From assembly GCF_018128965.1 (NCBI RefSeq), contig NZ_JAAEDH010000018.1, forward strand, positions 1 to 64,000: 64,000 nt of DNA, written 5' to 3'. Each line of letters opens with the position of its first letter. Positions within the stretch are counted from its first letter, which is position 1. The notes below the pieces were generated by a model. The model saw nothing but the letters and a program-made list of their open reading frames with translations, was not told the DNA's origin and made no database searches. Below, one piece after another: positions 28,467-37,281 of the stretch. This stretch comes from Plastoroseomonas arctica (GTDB lineage: Bacteria; Pseudomonadota; Alphaproteobacteria; Acetobacterales; Acetobacteraceae). A program made the translations under genes and the position numbers.

Positions 28467-29771
28467 TCGCCTCAGGCTCTCCACCATCGCCCCATACACC
28501 AGGTCCTTGAAGATCATCCGCGTCCGTCCGCGGTTGCTCGGCCCCTGCGCCATCAGGATCGCCACCAGCCCTTCTGCGCGGTCGATGGTGAAGCTGGTCC
28601 CCCAGGCCCCCGCCCACATCGCATCGCCCGTAGACCCTGGCGCTGTCCCCATCCCATCCTGTCGCCGCACGGCGAAGCCAAGCCCGAAGCCGTAGCCTGG
28701 CCCGGTGGAGGCCGCGGGCGTGCCTTCGAAGCCGATCATGTGGTCCGAGAGCATGAAGTTCACTACCGGTGCCGCAAGGTAGCGGCGCCCGGTGAAGGTA
28801 CCGTTGTTCGCGATCATCTGCGCGAACTTCGCGTAGTCGCTGGCGGTGGAGACGAGGCCAGCGCCCCCTTTGAGGTAGGAGGTCTCGCGCTCATCGGTGA
28901 GGATGCGGTAGGCGCGCCACATATCCGCCTTCAGCGGGTCTGAATCGAGCGTCTCGGCAAGACGCGGGCGCCGGTCGGGGCTCACGAACCAGGCGGTGTC
29001 GCGCATGCCGAGCGGGCCGAGGATGCGTTCCTCCAGCACGCGGTCCAGGCGCTGTCGGGCCACGCGCGCGACCAGAAGGCCGAGGACGTCCACGGCGATA
29101 GAATAGAAGAAGCGCGTCCCCGGTTCGAAGGCGAGGGGGATGGTGCCGAGGCGGCGCAGCATTTCGTCGCCGGTGATCGGCCCGTCGCCGGCCTGGATGT
29201 TGTTGCTCCGGTACGCGTCGCGGATGGACGCGGTGGGCGCTGCGTCGGCGTAGACGAAGCCTGCGGTGTGGCGCAGCAGGTCTTGCACGATGGGCTGACG
29301 CGCGGGTGCGACCAATTCGGTGTTGCCGTCGCGCACGCGTTCGAACTTCAGGTCGCGCAGCTCCGGCAGGTAGACCGCGATCGGGTCATCGAGCTTCAGG
29401 CGTCCTTCCTCGACCAGCATCATCGCGGCGGTGGAGACGATGGGCTTGGTCATGCTCGCCTGGAGGAAGATGGCGTCGCGCGTCATGCGGCGCGTCTTCG
29501 CCGCGTCGAGATGGCCATGGGCCTCGAAATGCACGGTCTCGCCCTGGCGGGCGATGTAGGTGACGGCGCCGGGGAAGCTGCCGCGTTCGGCTTCGGCCTG
29601 CATGACGGTGGCGATGCGCGCCAGGCGGTCCTGCGCGAAGCCGCGCATCAGCGGCCGGGGGCGCGGTGCGGCGCGCGGCGCGGTCTGCGCGGCGGCGGGC
29701 CGGGATTGCGCGAGCAGCAAGGCGCTCGCACCGAAAAGCCCGGCCCTGCGGCCAGTGGGGGTGTCGGTCAT
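28464..29771 (-). CDS. Exported serine hydrolase, class-C beta-lactamase/esterase fold
   Basis: A 435-residue member of the beta-lactamase family Pfam group (penicillin-binding-protein/esterase EstB-like). A twin-arginine-like signal peptide (TPTGRRAGLFGASALLLAQ) is followed by the catalytic SxxK as Ser106-Met-Thr-Lys109, a Tyr motif FYSIAVDVLG in place of YxN, and GAWGTSF near the C-terminus in place of KTG. True beta-lactamase activity is unlikely; esterase or D-amino peptide hydrolysis fits better. The start at 29771 is placed eight bases after GGGAGGAG; ATG 29777 is also possible. It is divergent from the D-aminoacylase gene. Confidence 0.85.
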   Translation of the reverse strand: MTDTPTGRRAGLFGASALLLAQSRPAAAQTAPRAAPRPRPLMRGFAQDRLARIATVMQAEAERGSFPGAVTYIARQGETVHFEAHGHLDAAKTRRMTRDAIFLQASMTKPIVSTAAMMLVEEGRLKLDDPIAVYLPELRDLKFERVRDGNTELVAPARQPIVQDLLRHTAGFVYADAAPTASIRDAYRSNNIQAGDGPITGDEMLRRLGTIPLAFEPGTRFFYSIAVDVLGLLVARVARQRLDRVLEERILGPLGMRDTAWFVSPDRRPRLAETLDSDPLKADMWRAYRILTDERETSYLKGGAGLVSTASDYAKFAQMIANNGTFTGRRYLAAPVVNFMLSDHMIGFEGTPAASTGPGYGFGLGFAVRRQDGMGTAPGSTGDAMWAGAWGTSFTIDRAEGLVAILMAQGPSNRGRTRMIFKDLVYGAMVESLRR

Positions 29772-29908
29772 GATCATCTCCTCCCGCGGCGGCGATGTTT
29801 CCTGCCGGCTTCGCGCGGGGATGCTGCCCCCGGCGCGCCGGCGCGGCAAGGCGGCGTCTGGCGCGGCTCGGCTGCGCACGGCATCATCGCCACGCGAACA
29901 AGGACAAC

Positions 29909-31366
29909 ATGACCATGGCCCTGCGCTGCGACCTCATCATCCGCGATGCCACCATCTTCGACGGCACGGGCGCGCCGCGCGCGCTAGGCGACGTGGGTGT
30001 GACCGGCGACCGCATCGTGGCGGTGGGCGATCTCGGCGGGGCGAGTGCGGATCGCGAGGTGATCGCGACCGGCCGCGCGCTCGCGCCGGGCTTCATCGAC
30101 GCGCACACCCATGATGACCGCGCTGTGCTGTGCGGCCCGGCCTGCACGCTGTGCAAGATGAGCCAGGGCGTCACCACGGTGGTGGTCGGCAATTGCGGCG
30201 TGAGCCTGTCGCCGTTGCGGCAGACAACGCGGCCGATCCCGCCGCTCGACCTGCTCGGCGATGAGAGCTGGTGGCAGTACGACAGCTTCGGCGACTACGC
30301 GCATGCGCTGAAGACCAAGGGATCGGAGCTCAACACCTACGCCTTCGTCGGGCACCAAACGCTGCGGGTGGAGGCGATGGGCGGCGATGTCTATCGCGCT
30401 GCGACGGATGGCGAGATCCAGCGCATGCATATGCGCGTGAAGCAGTCGCTGGCCGAAGGTGCCTCGGGGTTTTCGACGGGGCTGTATTACGCGCCGAATG
30501 CGCAGGCGAGCACGGAGGAGGTGATCGCGGTGGCCGAAGCGCTTCGCCCGACCCAGGGCCTCTATGCCACGCATATGCGCGACGAGGCGGACCGGGTCTG
30601 CGCCTCGATCGAGGAGACGCTGAAGATCGGCCGGCGCGCGGGGATCCAGGTCTGGATCAGCCACCACAAATGCTCGATGCCGGAGAATTACGGGCGCAGC
30701 ACGCAGACGCTCGCACTGCTGGACGCGGCGGCGCAGATGCAGGACGTCGCGTACGACATGTACCCTTATCCGGCGGGGTCCACGGTGATGATGCCGGACA
30801 AGCTGCGCGACGATATCCGCGTCATCTGCACCTGGTCGGTGCCGCATCCGGAGATGGCAGGCAAGGACCTCTCCGACATCGCGCGCGGCTGGAATACGGA
30901 CATGAAATCGGCTGCCGAAAAGCTGCTGCCGGCGGGGGCGATCACCTTCCAGATGGATGAGGAGGATGTGCGCCGCATCATGGCGCATCCGCTCTCGGTG
31001 ATCGGGTCGGACGGTATTCCGCATGACGCGCATCCGCATCCGCGGCTGTGGGGCACCTTCCCGCGCGTGCTGGGCTTCTACGCGCGGCAGCTCGGGCTGT
31101 TCTCGCTCGAAACGGCCGTCCACAAGATGACCGGGCGCACGGCGCGGCTGTTCGGCATGGTGGATCGCGGCGAGATCCGCGTCGGCGCCTATGCCGACCT
31201 GGTGCTGTTCGACCCGCATACGGTCATCGACGTCGCGACCTTCGAGCAGCCGATTCAGGCCTCGCTCGGCATCGAGGAGGTCTGGGCGAATGGCGTGCCG
31301 ACCTTCGCGCAAGGCAAGGCGACGGGCGAGAAGCCGGGGCGGCTGGTCACCCGGCACAAGGGCTGA
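29909..31366 (+). CDS. N-acyl-D-amino-acid deacylase (D-aminoacylase, amidohydrolase superfamily)
   Basis: Removes the acyl group from N-acyl-D-amino acids or acts on a related amide. The 485-residue protein has metal ligands His66 and His68 in IDAHTHDD, the conserved Cys96 in VGNCGVS, further ligands in YATHMRDEADR and SHHKC, and a catalytic Asp in VIGSDGIPHD. This matches the Alcaligenes D-aminoacylase layout (Cys96). ATG 29909 follows AAGGA closely; ATG 29915 is an alternative. The 137-bp divergent region with the serine hydrolase would hold both promoters. Together with the hydantoinase operon it suggests use of D- or N-blocked amino acids. Confidence 0.9.
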   Translation: MTMALRCDLIIRDATIFDGTGAPRALGDVGVTGDRIVAVGDLGGASADREVIATGRALAPGFIDAHTHDDRAVLCGPACTLCKMSQGVTTVVVGNCGVSLSPLRQTTRPIPPLDLLGDESWWQYDSFGDYAHALKTKGSELNTYAFVGHQTLRVEAMGGDVYRAATDGEIQRMHMRVKQSLAEGASGFSTGLYYAPNAQASTEEVIAVAEALRPTQGLYATHMRDEADRVCASIEETLKIGRRAGIQVWISHHKCSMPENYGRSTQTLALLDAAAQMQDVAYDMYPYPAGSTVMMPDKLRDDIRVICTWSVPHPEMAGKDLSDIARGWNTDMKSAAEKLLPAGAITFQMDEEDVRRIMAHPLSVIGSDGIPHDAHPHPRLWGTFPRVLGFYARQLGLFSLETAVHKMTGRTARLFGMVDRGEIRVGAYADLVLFDPHTVIDVATFEQPIQASLGIEEVWANGVPTFAQGKATGEKPGRLVTRHKG

Positions 31367-31451
31367 GCGTATACTTGCGGCTCGGCGGCGTTTACCTTTT
31401 GCATTGGATGGGCGCACCGGCGGAGACTGACCCCAGACAGGGGAGGCTCCG

Positions 31452-32474
31452 ATGCCCGACGTGTTCTTCATCACCAACCGCGACCTCGTGGGCCCCGCGA
31501 GCCTGCCCGACAGCTACACCGGCGCGCTGAGCGAAGGCCGGCTACGCACCGGCATCGCGCGCGTCACGCCGGCGGATACCCTGGCGCTCGTGGAGGGCAG
31601 CATCGAATCCATCGGCGCCGCAGCGCCCGACGAGTTCTCGGCCACCGCCGCGGCGGAGCTGAGAACGGCGACCAACCTGATCTTCTTCATCCACGGGTTT
31701 GCCAACACCTTCTCCGACGCCATCACGCGCGCCGCCTTCAACCGGGATTTCCTTGCGGCCTCAGGCGTGCCGGCGGCGGATTGCACCGTGCTGACCTTCA
31801 CCTGGCCCTCGCCGGGCATCACGGTCACAATCAAGGGGGTCGTCGGGACGCTGGCGACGCTGGCCTTCACGCCCTTCGTCTCGCTCATCCATGGCCGTCT
31901 CATCACGCCGGCGGCGGAGGAATACCTCGCCGACCAGAAGCGCGCGACGGACTCCGCCGACGGTCTGGTCAGCGCCTTCGACCGCCTGGTCCCGGTGTTC
32001 GAGGCGGTGCGCAAGCGGGGGGGCAAGTGCTTCCTGATGGCGCACAGCATGGGTCACCAGATCCTCGGCGCCGCCCTGGCGCGGCCGCAGGCGCCGACCT
32101 CGATCCTGTTCGACGAGGCGTTCCTTTGTGCGGGCGACCATGAGAGCGCGCCCAAGGGCATGGCCCCGGCCTGGATCAAGACGCTGCAGATGATCGCCAA
32201 GCGCGTCCACATCTACGCGAGCCAGGCAGACGACATCCTCAAGGTCAGCCAGGGGGTGAACGGGCATGAACGCCTCGGCCAACGCGGCGAGGCCGGGCTC
32301 AACTTCGCGAAGGTGAAAGGCGTGCGCCGCATCGACTGCACCGGCACCAAGGCGCTCGACGTCACCTCGGACGGCAATACCGGCCACTACTATTACCGGC
32401 GCGTGCCCGCGGTGCGCGACGACATTGCGGCCGCGATGGCCGGCGGCAAGGCCGGCGCGGTGTCGCTGCCCTAA
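31452..32474 (+). CDS. Cytoplasmic alpha/beta hydrolase, DUF900-like
   Basis: A 340-residue hydrolase without a signal peptide. It opens MPDVFFITNRDLVG, has the oxyanion segment LIFFIHGFANTFSDA (His81), a hydrophobic loop (about 122-148) and the nucleophile elbow LMAHSMGHQIL (Ser199), then VHIYASQADDILKVSQ (likely acid) and a His in GNTGHYYY. These features fit the DUF900 esterase-like family. GGGGAGG (31440-31446) precedes the ATG. It ends exactly where the convergent papain-like gene ends (32474/32475). Substrate unknown; an acyl-ester role is inferred. Confidence 0.8.
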   Translation: MPDVFFITNRDLVGPASLPDSYTGALSEGRLRTGIARVTPADTLALVEGSIESIGAAAPDEFSATAAAELRTATNLIFFIHGFANTFSDAITRAAFNRDFLAASGVPAADCTVLTFTWPSPGITVTIKGVVGTLATLAFTPFVSLIHGRLITPAAEEYLADQKRATDSADGLVSAFDRLVPVFEAVRKRGGKCFLMAHSMGHQILGAALARPQAPTSILFDEAFLCAGDHESAPKGMAPAWIKTLQMIAKRVHIYASQADDILKVSQGVNGHERLGQRGEAGLNFAKVKGVRRIDCTGTKALDVTSDGNTGHYYYRRVPAVRDDIAAAMAGGKAGAVSLP

Positions 32475-33104
32475 TCAGGTGGGCACGCCGTACTGGAACA
32501 CGCCGCGATTATACGGCCCGACCGCGCGCCAGCCCGATCCCGCGCCCACCAGGTAGCTGCGCAGCGTCTTGGGCAGCGTGTAGCGCCCGTCGAGCTTGAT
32601 GAAGCTCACGTGCTTTTCGCCCAGCGCGATCTGCATCGCGAGCACGACGAACTGGCTGCACACCAGATTGGCCGGCTTGCCTTGGTCGCTTTTCGTGGCG
32701 AAGACGCCGTTGATGTACATCTCCTGCATCGACGCCTTCCACGCGGCCGCACCCGCGCCGTATTCGGCCGAGCCGAAGACGAGCGTCGCGTAGTTCGTGC
32801 CGAACTTCATCTTCGGCGCCAGCGCCTGGCAGACGCGCCAGAGATTGGCCGTGTCCGGATAGGTGAGGTTCGGGTTGGCGCGATAGACGGTGCCCTTGCC
32901 CTTCTCGAAATCCAGCAGCGAGCCGAGCAGCGGCACGCCGCCCATCGCATGCGCGATCTTGTCGTCTTCGACGCAGACGGCGCTGTGCGAGACGAGGACG
33001 GCTTCATCGCTGATGAGGATGTCGCCCGGCCAGATGCCCTTCGCGTCGAGGGGTTTTGCCGCGGGCGGGGCTGCGGCGGCGGCGGAACCGGCTGCGGCGG
33101 ACAT
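32475..33104 (-). CDS. Permuted NlpC/P60 (YiiX-like) papain-fold protein
   Basis: A 209-residue protein with an Ala-rich N-terminus and no signal peptide. WPGDILISDEAVLVSHSAVCV contains the His (His40) and NLVCSQFVVLAMQIAL the Cys (Cys149) in the order His-before-Cys typical of circularly permuted NlpC/P60 enzymes (YiiX/YaeF, peptidase C92-like). These act on amide or acyl bonds of peptides or lipids. The fold assignment rests on motif order and spacing rather than full-length similarity. It converges with the DUF900-like hydrolase with no spacer. Confidence 0.65.
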   Translation of the reverse strand: MSAAAGSAAAAAPPAAKPLDAKGIWPGDILISDEAVLVSHSAVCVEDDKIAHAMGGVPLLGSLLDFEKGKGTVYRANPNLTYPDTANLWRVCQALAPKMKFGTNYATLVFGSAEYGAGAAAWKASMQEMYINGVFATKSDQGKPANLVCSQFVVLAMQIALGEKHVSFIKLDGRYTLPKTLRSYLVGAGSGWRAVGPYNRGVFQYGVPT

Positions 33105-33228
33105 GATGACGTCTCCGTGATTGCGGCCTGACGCTAGCGCAACGATCGGGTTGCGTCATCGCCATACCGCCGCTTGAGCGCCCCACCCCCCTCGCCTAGT
33201 CTCCGCCCCAACTTCGGGAGATCGCCAG

Positions 33229-35259
33229 ATGCGCCGCACGAGCCTTGCCCTGCTGCTGCTCAGCAGCACCGCGCTGTCGGCCGCCGACCTGCCGGTGCGC
33301 AGCGTCACGCTCTCCTCGGGCGGCCTCGCGCAGATCGAGCGGGTGGGGGAGGTTGCGGCCGGCGGCTCGGCGACTTTCCGCGCGCCGACCGACGACATCG
33401 ACGACCTGCTGCGCAGCCTCGTCGTCGCCGACCCGGCTGGCACCGTCGAGGGCGTCCGCCTGCCGGCGCGCGACCTCGCCGAGGAAGCCTTTCGGGGATT
33501 GCCGCTGCGCCCGGCCGACTTCGCCTCCCGCGCCGCGCTCATCACCGCGCTGCGCGGGCAGGAGGCGACGGCCTCGGGATCCACGGGCCGCATCGCCGAT
33601 GCCGCCGAGGTTCCGGCCGGTCTGCGCGTCACGCTCATCACGCCCACCGGCCTCGTCACCGTGCTGCTGCGTGAGGGTGAGGATATCCGCCTCGCCGACA
33701 CCACGCTGGCGGCGCGCGTCGCACGGGCGGCGGAGGCGGTGGCCGCGTCGCGCACGAATGACGAAAGGCGGGTGGAGATTGGGCTGCGCGCCGATCGGGC
33801 GCGCGATGTCGCGGTCCTCTACGTGACCGGTGCGCCGGTGTGGAAGCCGTCCTGGCGGTTGCTGGTACCGGCGCCGGGGTCTTCGCAGACCGTGGCGCGG
33901 CTGCAGGGTTGGGCCGTGGTGGAGAATGCCTCCGGCACCGATTGGGATCGCATCCGGCTTGCCCTGGTCTCCGGCGAGGCCGCGGCCTTCCACCAGCCGC
34001 TCTATGACCCGATCCGGGTGCCGCGCATCGAGATGCCGGTGCGGGTGCCCGACGCGGTGCGCGTGACCGCCGATACCGGCACGCGGCCGCCGCCCCCGCC
34101 CGCACCGCCACCGGTCGGGCGCGCGGCGCCCGGCATGGCGGCAGCGATGTCGCCCGCGCCGATGGCGCAGGCCGCGCGCGGTGGCGCGGCCGAGCAGGGG
34201 CGTGCCGAACCCTCCGCGCCCGCCTTGCCGATCCAGGCCGCGGCGACGGCCGGTCGCGTCGCCTTCGTCCTGGGCGAACGCGTCACCATCCGCGCCGGCG
34301 AGACGGCCAACGTGCCCTTCCTCGATGCCCGCCTGCCGGCCGAGCGGGTCTGGTGGATCCAGGATCTCTCGGCGCGCAACCCGCTCTCCGCGCTGCGCCT
34401 GCGCAACGCATTGCCCACCGCGCTGCCCGATGGCCTCGCCACCGTCTATGGCGCCGAGGGCAACGAGGCCGGCGCCTTCCTCGGCGACGCCGAAATCCGC
34501 ACCATGGCGGTGGGCGACACGCGCCTGCTCGCCTTCGCGCGCGATCGCGACGTGCAGTTCACCACGGCCTCCTCCTCGACGGATCGCGTGGTGCGCGTCG
34601 CCGCGGCGCGGGGCATCGTGAAGCTGGAGATCAGCCGTACCGAGGAGGTCGCGATCGCCATCGATCCGCGCGAGGGCCGCGGCCCACTGGTGATCGACCT
34701 GCCGCGCCGCCCCGGCGCCACGCCGCGCTTCCCGGTGCTGGCCGAGGGCGATTTCGGCCTGCGCGCGGAGGCGACGATGGCCGCCGCGCCAGCCACGCTG
34801 CGCTTTCCCTTTGAGCGCCAGGTCGGCCAGGACATCCCGCTGTGGGATCCGGGCCTGGGCGACCTGGTGCTGCTGCGCTGGCGGGAATTCGACATCGAGC
34901 AGAACCAGCGTCGCCTGCCCGGCGGGCCGGGGACGCTCGAGAACCTCCAGGCAATCCTCGGCCGCACCGCCGCGGATGTGCCGGGCCGCGCCGAGCTCGT
35001 CGCCACGGTGGAGGCCCTGCAGGGCGTGCGCCGCCAGTTCGACGATCTGCGCACCCGCGTGCGCGTCTGGCGCGTCTCCGAAGCGAGCTTGACCCGGGCC
35101 CGCCAGGCGGTCGAAGACCGCACCGGTGCCGAGCGTGCCGAAGCCCAGCGGCGCCTCAACCAGGCGTCGCGCGATTCCGAAACGGCGGCCGCGGCCGCCG
35201 ACACCGCTTGGGAGGCATGGCTGCGCGCCGTGCAGGCCCTCATGGCCCGAGGAGCCTGA
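33229..35259 (+). CDS. Exported DUF4139-domain protein
   Basis: A 676-residue exported protein. Signal peptide MRRTSLALLLLSSTALSAA is followed by LPVRSVTLSSGGLAQIERVG, the start of the DUF4140/DUF4139 (MuiA-like) family. A beta-rich core carries VTGAPVWKPSWRLLVP and LQGWAVVENASGTDWDRIRLALVSG, which are family hallmarks. A Pro/Ala/Met-rich linker (about 285-330) splits the domain, and the C-terminus ends in a long Ala/Arg/Glu helix. The biochemical role of DUF4139 proteins is not known. SapC-like and pentapeptide-repeat genes follow in the same direction. Confidence 0.85.
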   Translation: MRRTSLALLLLSSTALSAADLPVRSVTLSSGGLAQIERVGEVAAGGSATFRAPTDDIDDLLRSLVVADPAGTVEGVRLPARDLAEEAFRGLPLRPADFASRAALITALRGQEATASGSTGRIADAAEVPAGLRVTLITPTGLVTVLLREGEDIRLADTTLAARVARAAEAVAASRTNDERRVEIGLRADRARDVAVLYVTGAPVWKPSWRLLVPAPGSSQTVARLQGWAVVENASGTDWDRIRLALVSGEAAAFHQPLYDPIRVPRIEMPVRVPDAVRVTADTGTRPPPPPAPPPVGRAAPGMAAAMSPAPMAQAARGGAAEQGRAEPSAPALPIQAAATAGRVAFVLGERVTIRAGETANVPFLDARLPAERVWWIQDLSARNPLSALRLRNALPTALPDGLATVYGAEGNEAGAFLGDAEIRTMAVGDTRLLAFARDRDVQFTTASSSTDRVVRVAAARGIVKLEISRTEEVAIAIDPREGRGPLVIDLPRRPGATPRFPVLAEGDFGLRAEATMAAAPATLRFPFERQVGQDIPLWDPGLGDLVLLRWREFDIEQNQRRLPGGPGTLENLQAILGRTAADVPGRAELVATVEALQGVRRQFDDLRTRVRVWRVSEASLTRARQAVEDRTGAERAEAQRRLNQASRDSETAAAAADTAWEAWLRAVQALMARGA

Positions 35260-35263
35260 ACCG

Positions 35264-36016
35264 ATGTCCGAGACCAATCCCGCCCCCGACGCCGGCCCGA
35301 TCCCCGCCATCTTCCGCGCGGTCGAGGCCGTCGAGGCCGGCCGCCACGCGGCGCTGCGCCTGGATCGTCGCACCGGCTTCGCCTTCGCCCGCCAGCTCAA
35401 CGCGGTGCCGCTCGGCCTCACCGAGATCGTGGCGGCGTCCGAGATCCCGATCGTGCTGAGCGCGGGCCCCGTGCCGGTTCCGGTCGCGGTGCTCGGCGTG
35501 CGGGCCGAGGAAAACCTGCTGGTGCAGGAGGACGGCAACTGGCGGCCGGGCGCCTATGTGCCGGGCTGGCTGCGCTGCTACCCCTTCCTTCTGCTGCCGG
35601 CGACCGATGCCCCGGACAAGCTCGTCCTGGCCCTCGAGAGCGGCGCGCCGCTGCTCGGCACCGAGGCGGGCGAGCCCCTGTTCGCCGAAGGCCAGCCGAC
35701 CGAGATCCTGAGCGCCGCGCTCCGCTTCGCCGCCGCGATGCGCGCTGCGCTGCAGGATTCCGTGGCCTTCGGCCGCGCGCTCAGCGACGCCGGCCTGCTG
35801 CGCCCGCAGCAGGCCGACCTGACCCTTCGATCAGGCGGCAGCATGCGCGTCGATGGCTTCCTCACCATCGACCCGGAGAAGCTGGACGACCTGCCGGACG
35901 AGACCTTCCTCGCCTGGCGCAGGCGTGGCTGGGTGGCGCCGCTCTACGCCATACTGCATTCCAGCCCGCGCTGGGGGCGGCTGCTCGACTGGGCCGCGGA
36001 ACGCGCCACGGCGTAG
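35264..36016 (+). CDS. SapC-family protein
   Basis: A 250-residue protein without signal peptide or membrane helix. FARQLNAVPLGLTEIVAASEIPIVL, VLGVRAEENLLVQEDGNWRPGAYVPGWLRCYPF (spread over about 70-105) and the C-terminal DETFLAWRRRGWVAPLYAILHS segment are characteristic of SapC-like proteins, a family found beside S-layer or surface genes and of unclear function. The ATG lies 5 bases after the DUF4139 stop, so co-expression is likely; GGAG (35251-35254) serves as ribosome site. Confidence 0.85.
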   Translation: MSETNPAPDAGPIPAIFRAVEAVEAGRHAALRLDRRTGFAFARQLNAVPLGLTEIVAASEIPIVLSAGPVPVPVAVLGVRAEENLLVQEDGNWRPGAYVPGWLRCYPFLLLPATDAPDKLVLALESGAPLLGTEAGEPLFAEGQPTEILSAALRFAAAMRAALQDSVAFGRALSDAGLLRPQQADLTLRSGGSMRVDGFLTIDPEKLDDLPDETFLAWRRRGWVAPLYAILHSSPRWGRLLDWAAERATA

Positions 36017-36108
36017 GCTGCGCACTCCCGGCGTGGCGCGGGTCGCGAGACCCCGCCATTCTGCCGGGCAGGCACCGCCGATGCGCGGCGGGCACGAGGA
36101 CCTCAACC

Positions 36109-37269
36109 GTGGCCGCTGAAGCCGCCGGCAACCCAGCGCTGTTCGACCGCGAGGGACAGGTCCTGGTCGCGCCGGCCACCGATGCCTCCCCGCGCGCGCT
36201 GCTGGAACGTCTGGTTCGCGAGGGCATCGTGCTCGAAGGTGCGGACCTCACGCGGCTGCTTCGTGACTGGCCTGGCGGGCACAGTCTCGACGGCGCGGCG
36301 TTGGACGGTGCGGACCTGCGCGGCTGCCAGGGCAGCGGGCTGTCGCTGCGTGGCGCCAGCCTGCGCGGCACCATCCTGCGCAACGCCGTATTGCGTGCCG
36401 TCGACCTGACCCAGGCGGATCTCTCCGGCGCGATCCTCGATGGCGCGGGCCTGCCGGGCGCGGTGCTGCGCCGCGCGCTGCTCGGGCCGATGCCGCAGGA
36501 GCGCGGCGCGCCGGCGCGGCACATCCTGCGGCCGGAGGCGGATGAATTCGTCCCTTTCCATCGCTGCCTGATCCGCACTGCCGACCTCTCCCGCGCCGAC
36601 CTGCGCGGTGCGAGCATCCTCTATGCCGAGCTGTCCAGCGCGGAGCTGTCGCAGGCCGACCTCCGCGGCGCCCGCATCGAGCGCTCCACCTTCCAGGGCG
36701 CGGATCTGGGTGGCGCGCGCTTCGACGGCGCGCTGGTGTTTCGCTGCCTGCTCTCCTCGCCCAACCTGCACGAGGTGACCGCCGCGGGCGCGGTGTTCCG
36801 GTCGAACGTCTACATGGAGCTGCCCGCGCTGCCGCAGATCCTGCTCGCCGGGTGGCGGTTTCCGTTGCAGCTGTTCCGCTACCTGCGCGAGGAGGCGCAG
36901 CAACGCAAGCTGCTGCCGCGCGAGATCCGCACCGATCTCGATCGGATGCTGGGCATGCGCCTGTTCGTGCTGCTGTCGATTCCGCTTGCGGTGACACTGG
37001 CCTGGCGCAGCATCGAGACGGCGCCGGGCGTGAGTACAGTGCTCGCCTTCGGCGCGGTGAGCGTGTTCGCGGCGCGCCGCTACGTCACCATGGCGCTGCA
37101 GGCGGTGATCGTCACCATCCTCGGCCGGTTGAACGACGCCGACGGGGCGCTGCGGGCGGGACGCCCCGGTGCGGCGCTTGCCGTGCTGTTCCTGCCGGGC
37201 ATGGCCTCGCACCGCATCATGCCGCGCGAGCCGGAGGATGAGGAGCCGCCGCCGCCGCCGTCAGCTTGA
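36109..37269 (+). CDS. Pentapeptide-repeat protein with C-terminal membrane segments
   Basis: A 386-residue protein. Residues about 45-135 and 155-225 are built from A(D/N)LxG-type pentapeptides (GADLTRLL, GAALDGADLRG, LSRADLRGASI, GADLGGARFDGA), which fold as a right-handed quadrilateral beta helix. A central linker is followed by a dibasic region and two hydrophobic helices (about 281-335), so the repeat domain is probably tethered to the inner membrane. GTG 36109 is chosen for its GAGGA eight bases upstream. The C-terminus ends in Glu/Pro runs. Role unknown; pentapeptide proteins often act as scaffolds or DNA mimics. Confidence 0.83.
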   Translation: MAAEAAGNPALFDREGQVLVAPATDASPRALLERLVREGIVLEGADLTRLLRDWPGGHSLDGAALDGADLRGCQGSGLSLRGASLRGTILRNAVLRAVDLTQADLSGAILDGAGLPGAVLRRALLGPMPQERGAPARHILRPEADEFVPFHRCLIRTADLSRADLRGASILYAELSSAELSQADLRGARIERSTFQGADLGGARFDGALVFRCLLSSPNLHEVTAAGAVFRSNVYMELPALPQILLAGWRFPLQLFRYLREEAQQRKLLPREIRTDLDRMLGMRLFVLLSIPLAVTLAWRSIETAPGVSTVLAFGAVSVFAARRYVTMALQAVIVTILGRLNDADGALRAGRPGAALAVLFLPGMASHRIMPREPEDEEPPPPPSA

Positions 37270-37281
37270 TGGCGCACCGGT

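Noticed and set aside
28464-29771. A true class C beta-lactamase (resistance gene)
   Set aside because: SxxK is present, but the Tyr motif is YSI and the KTG box is replaced, as in esterases of the fold.
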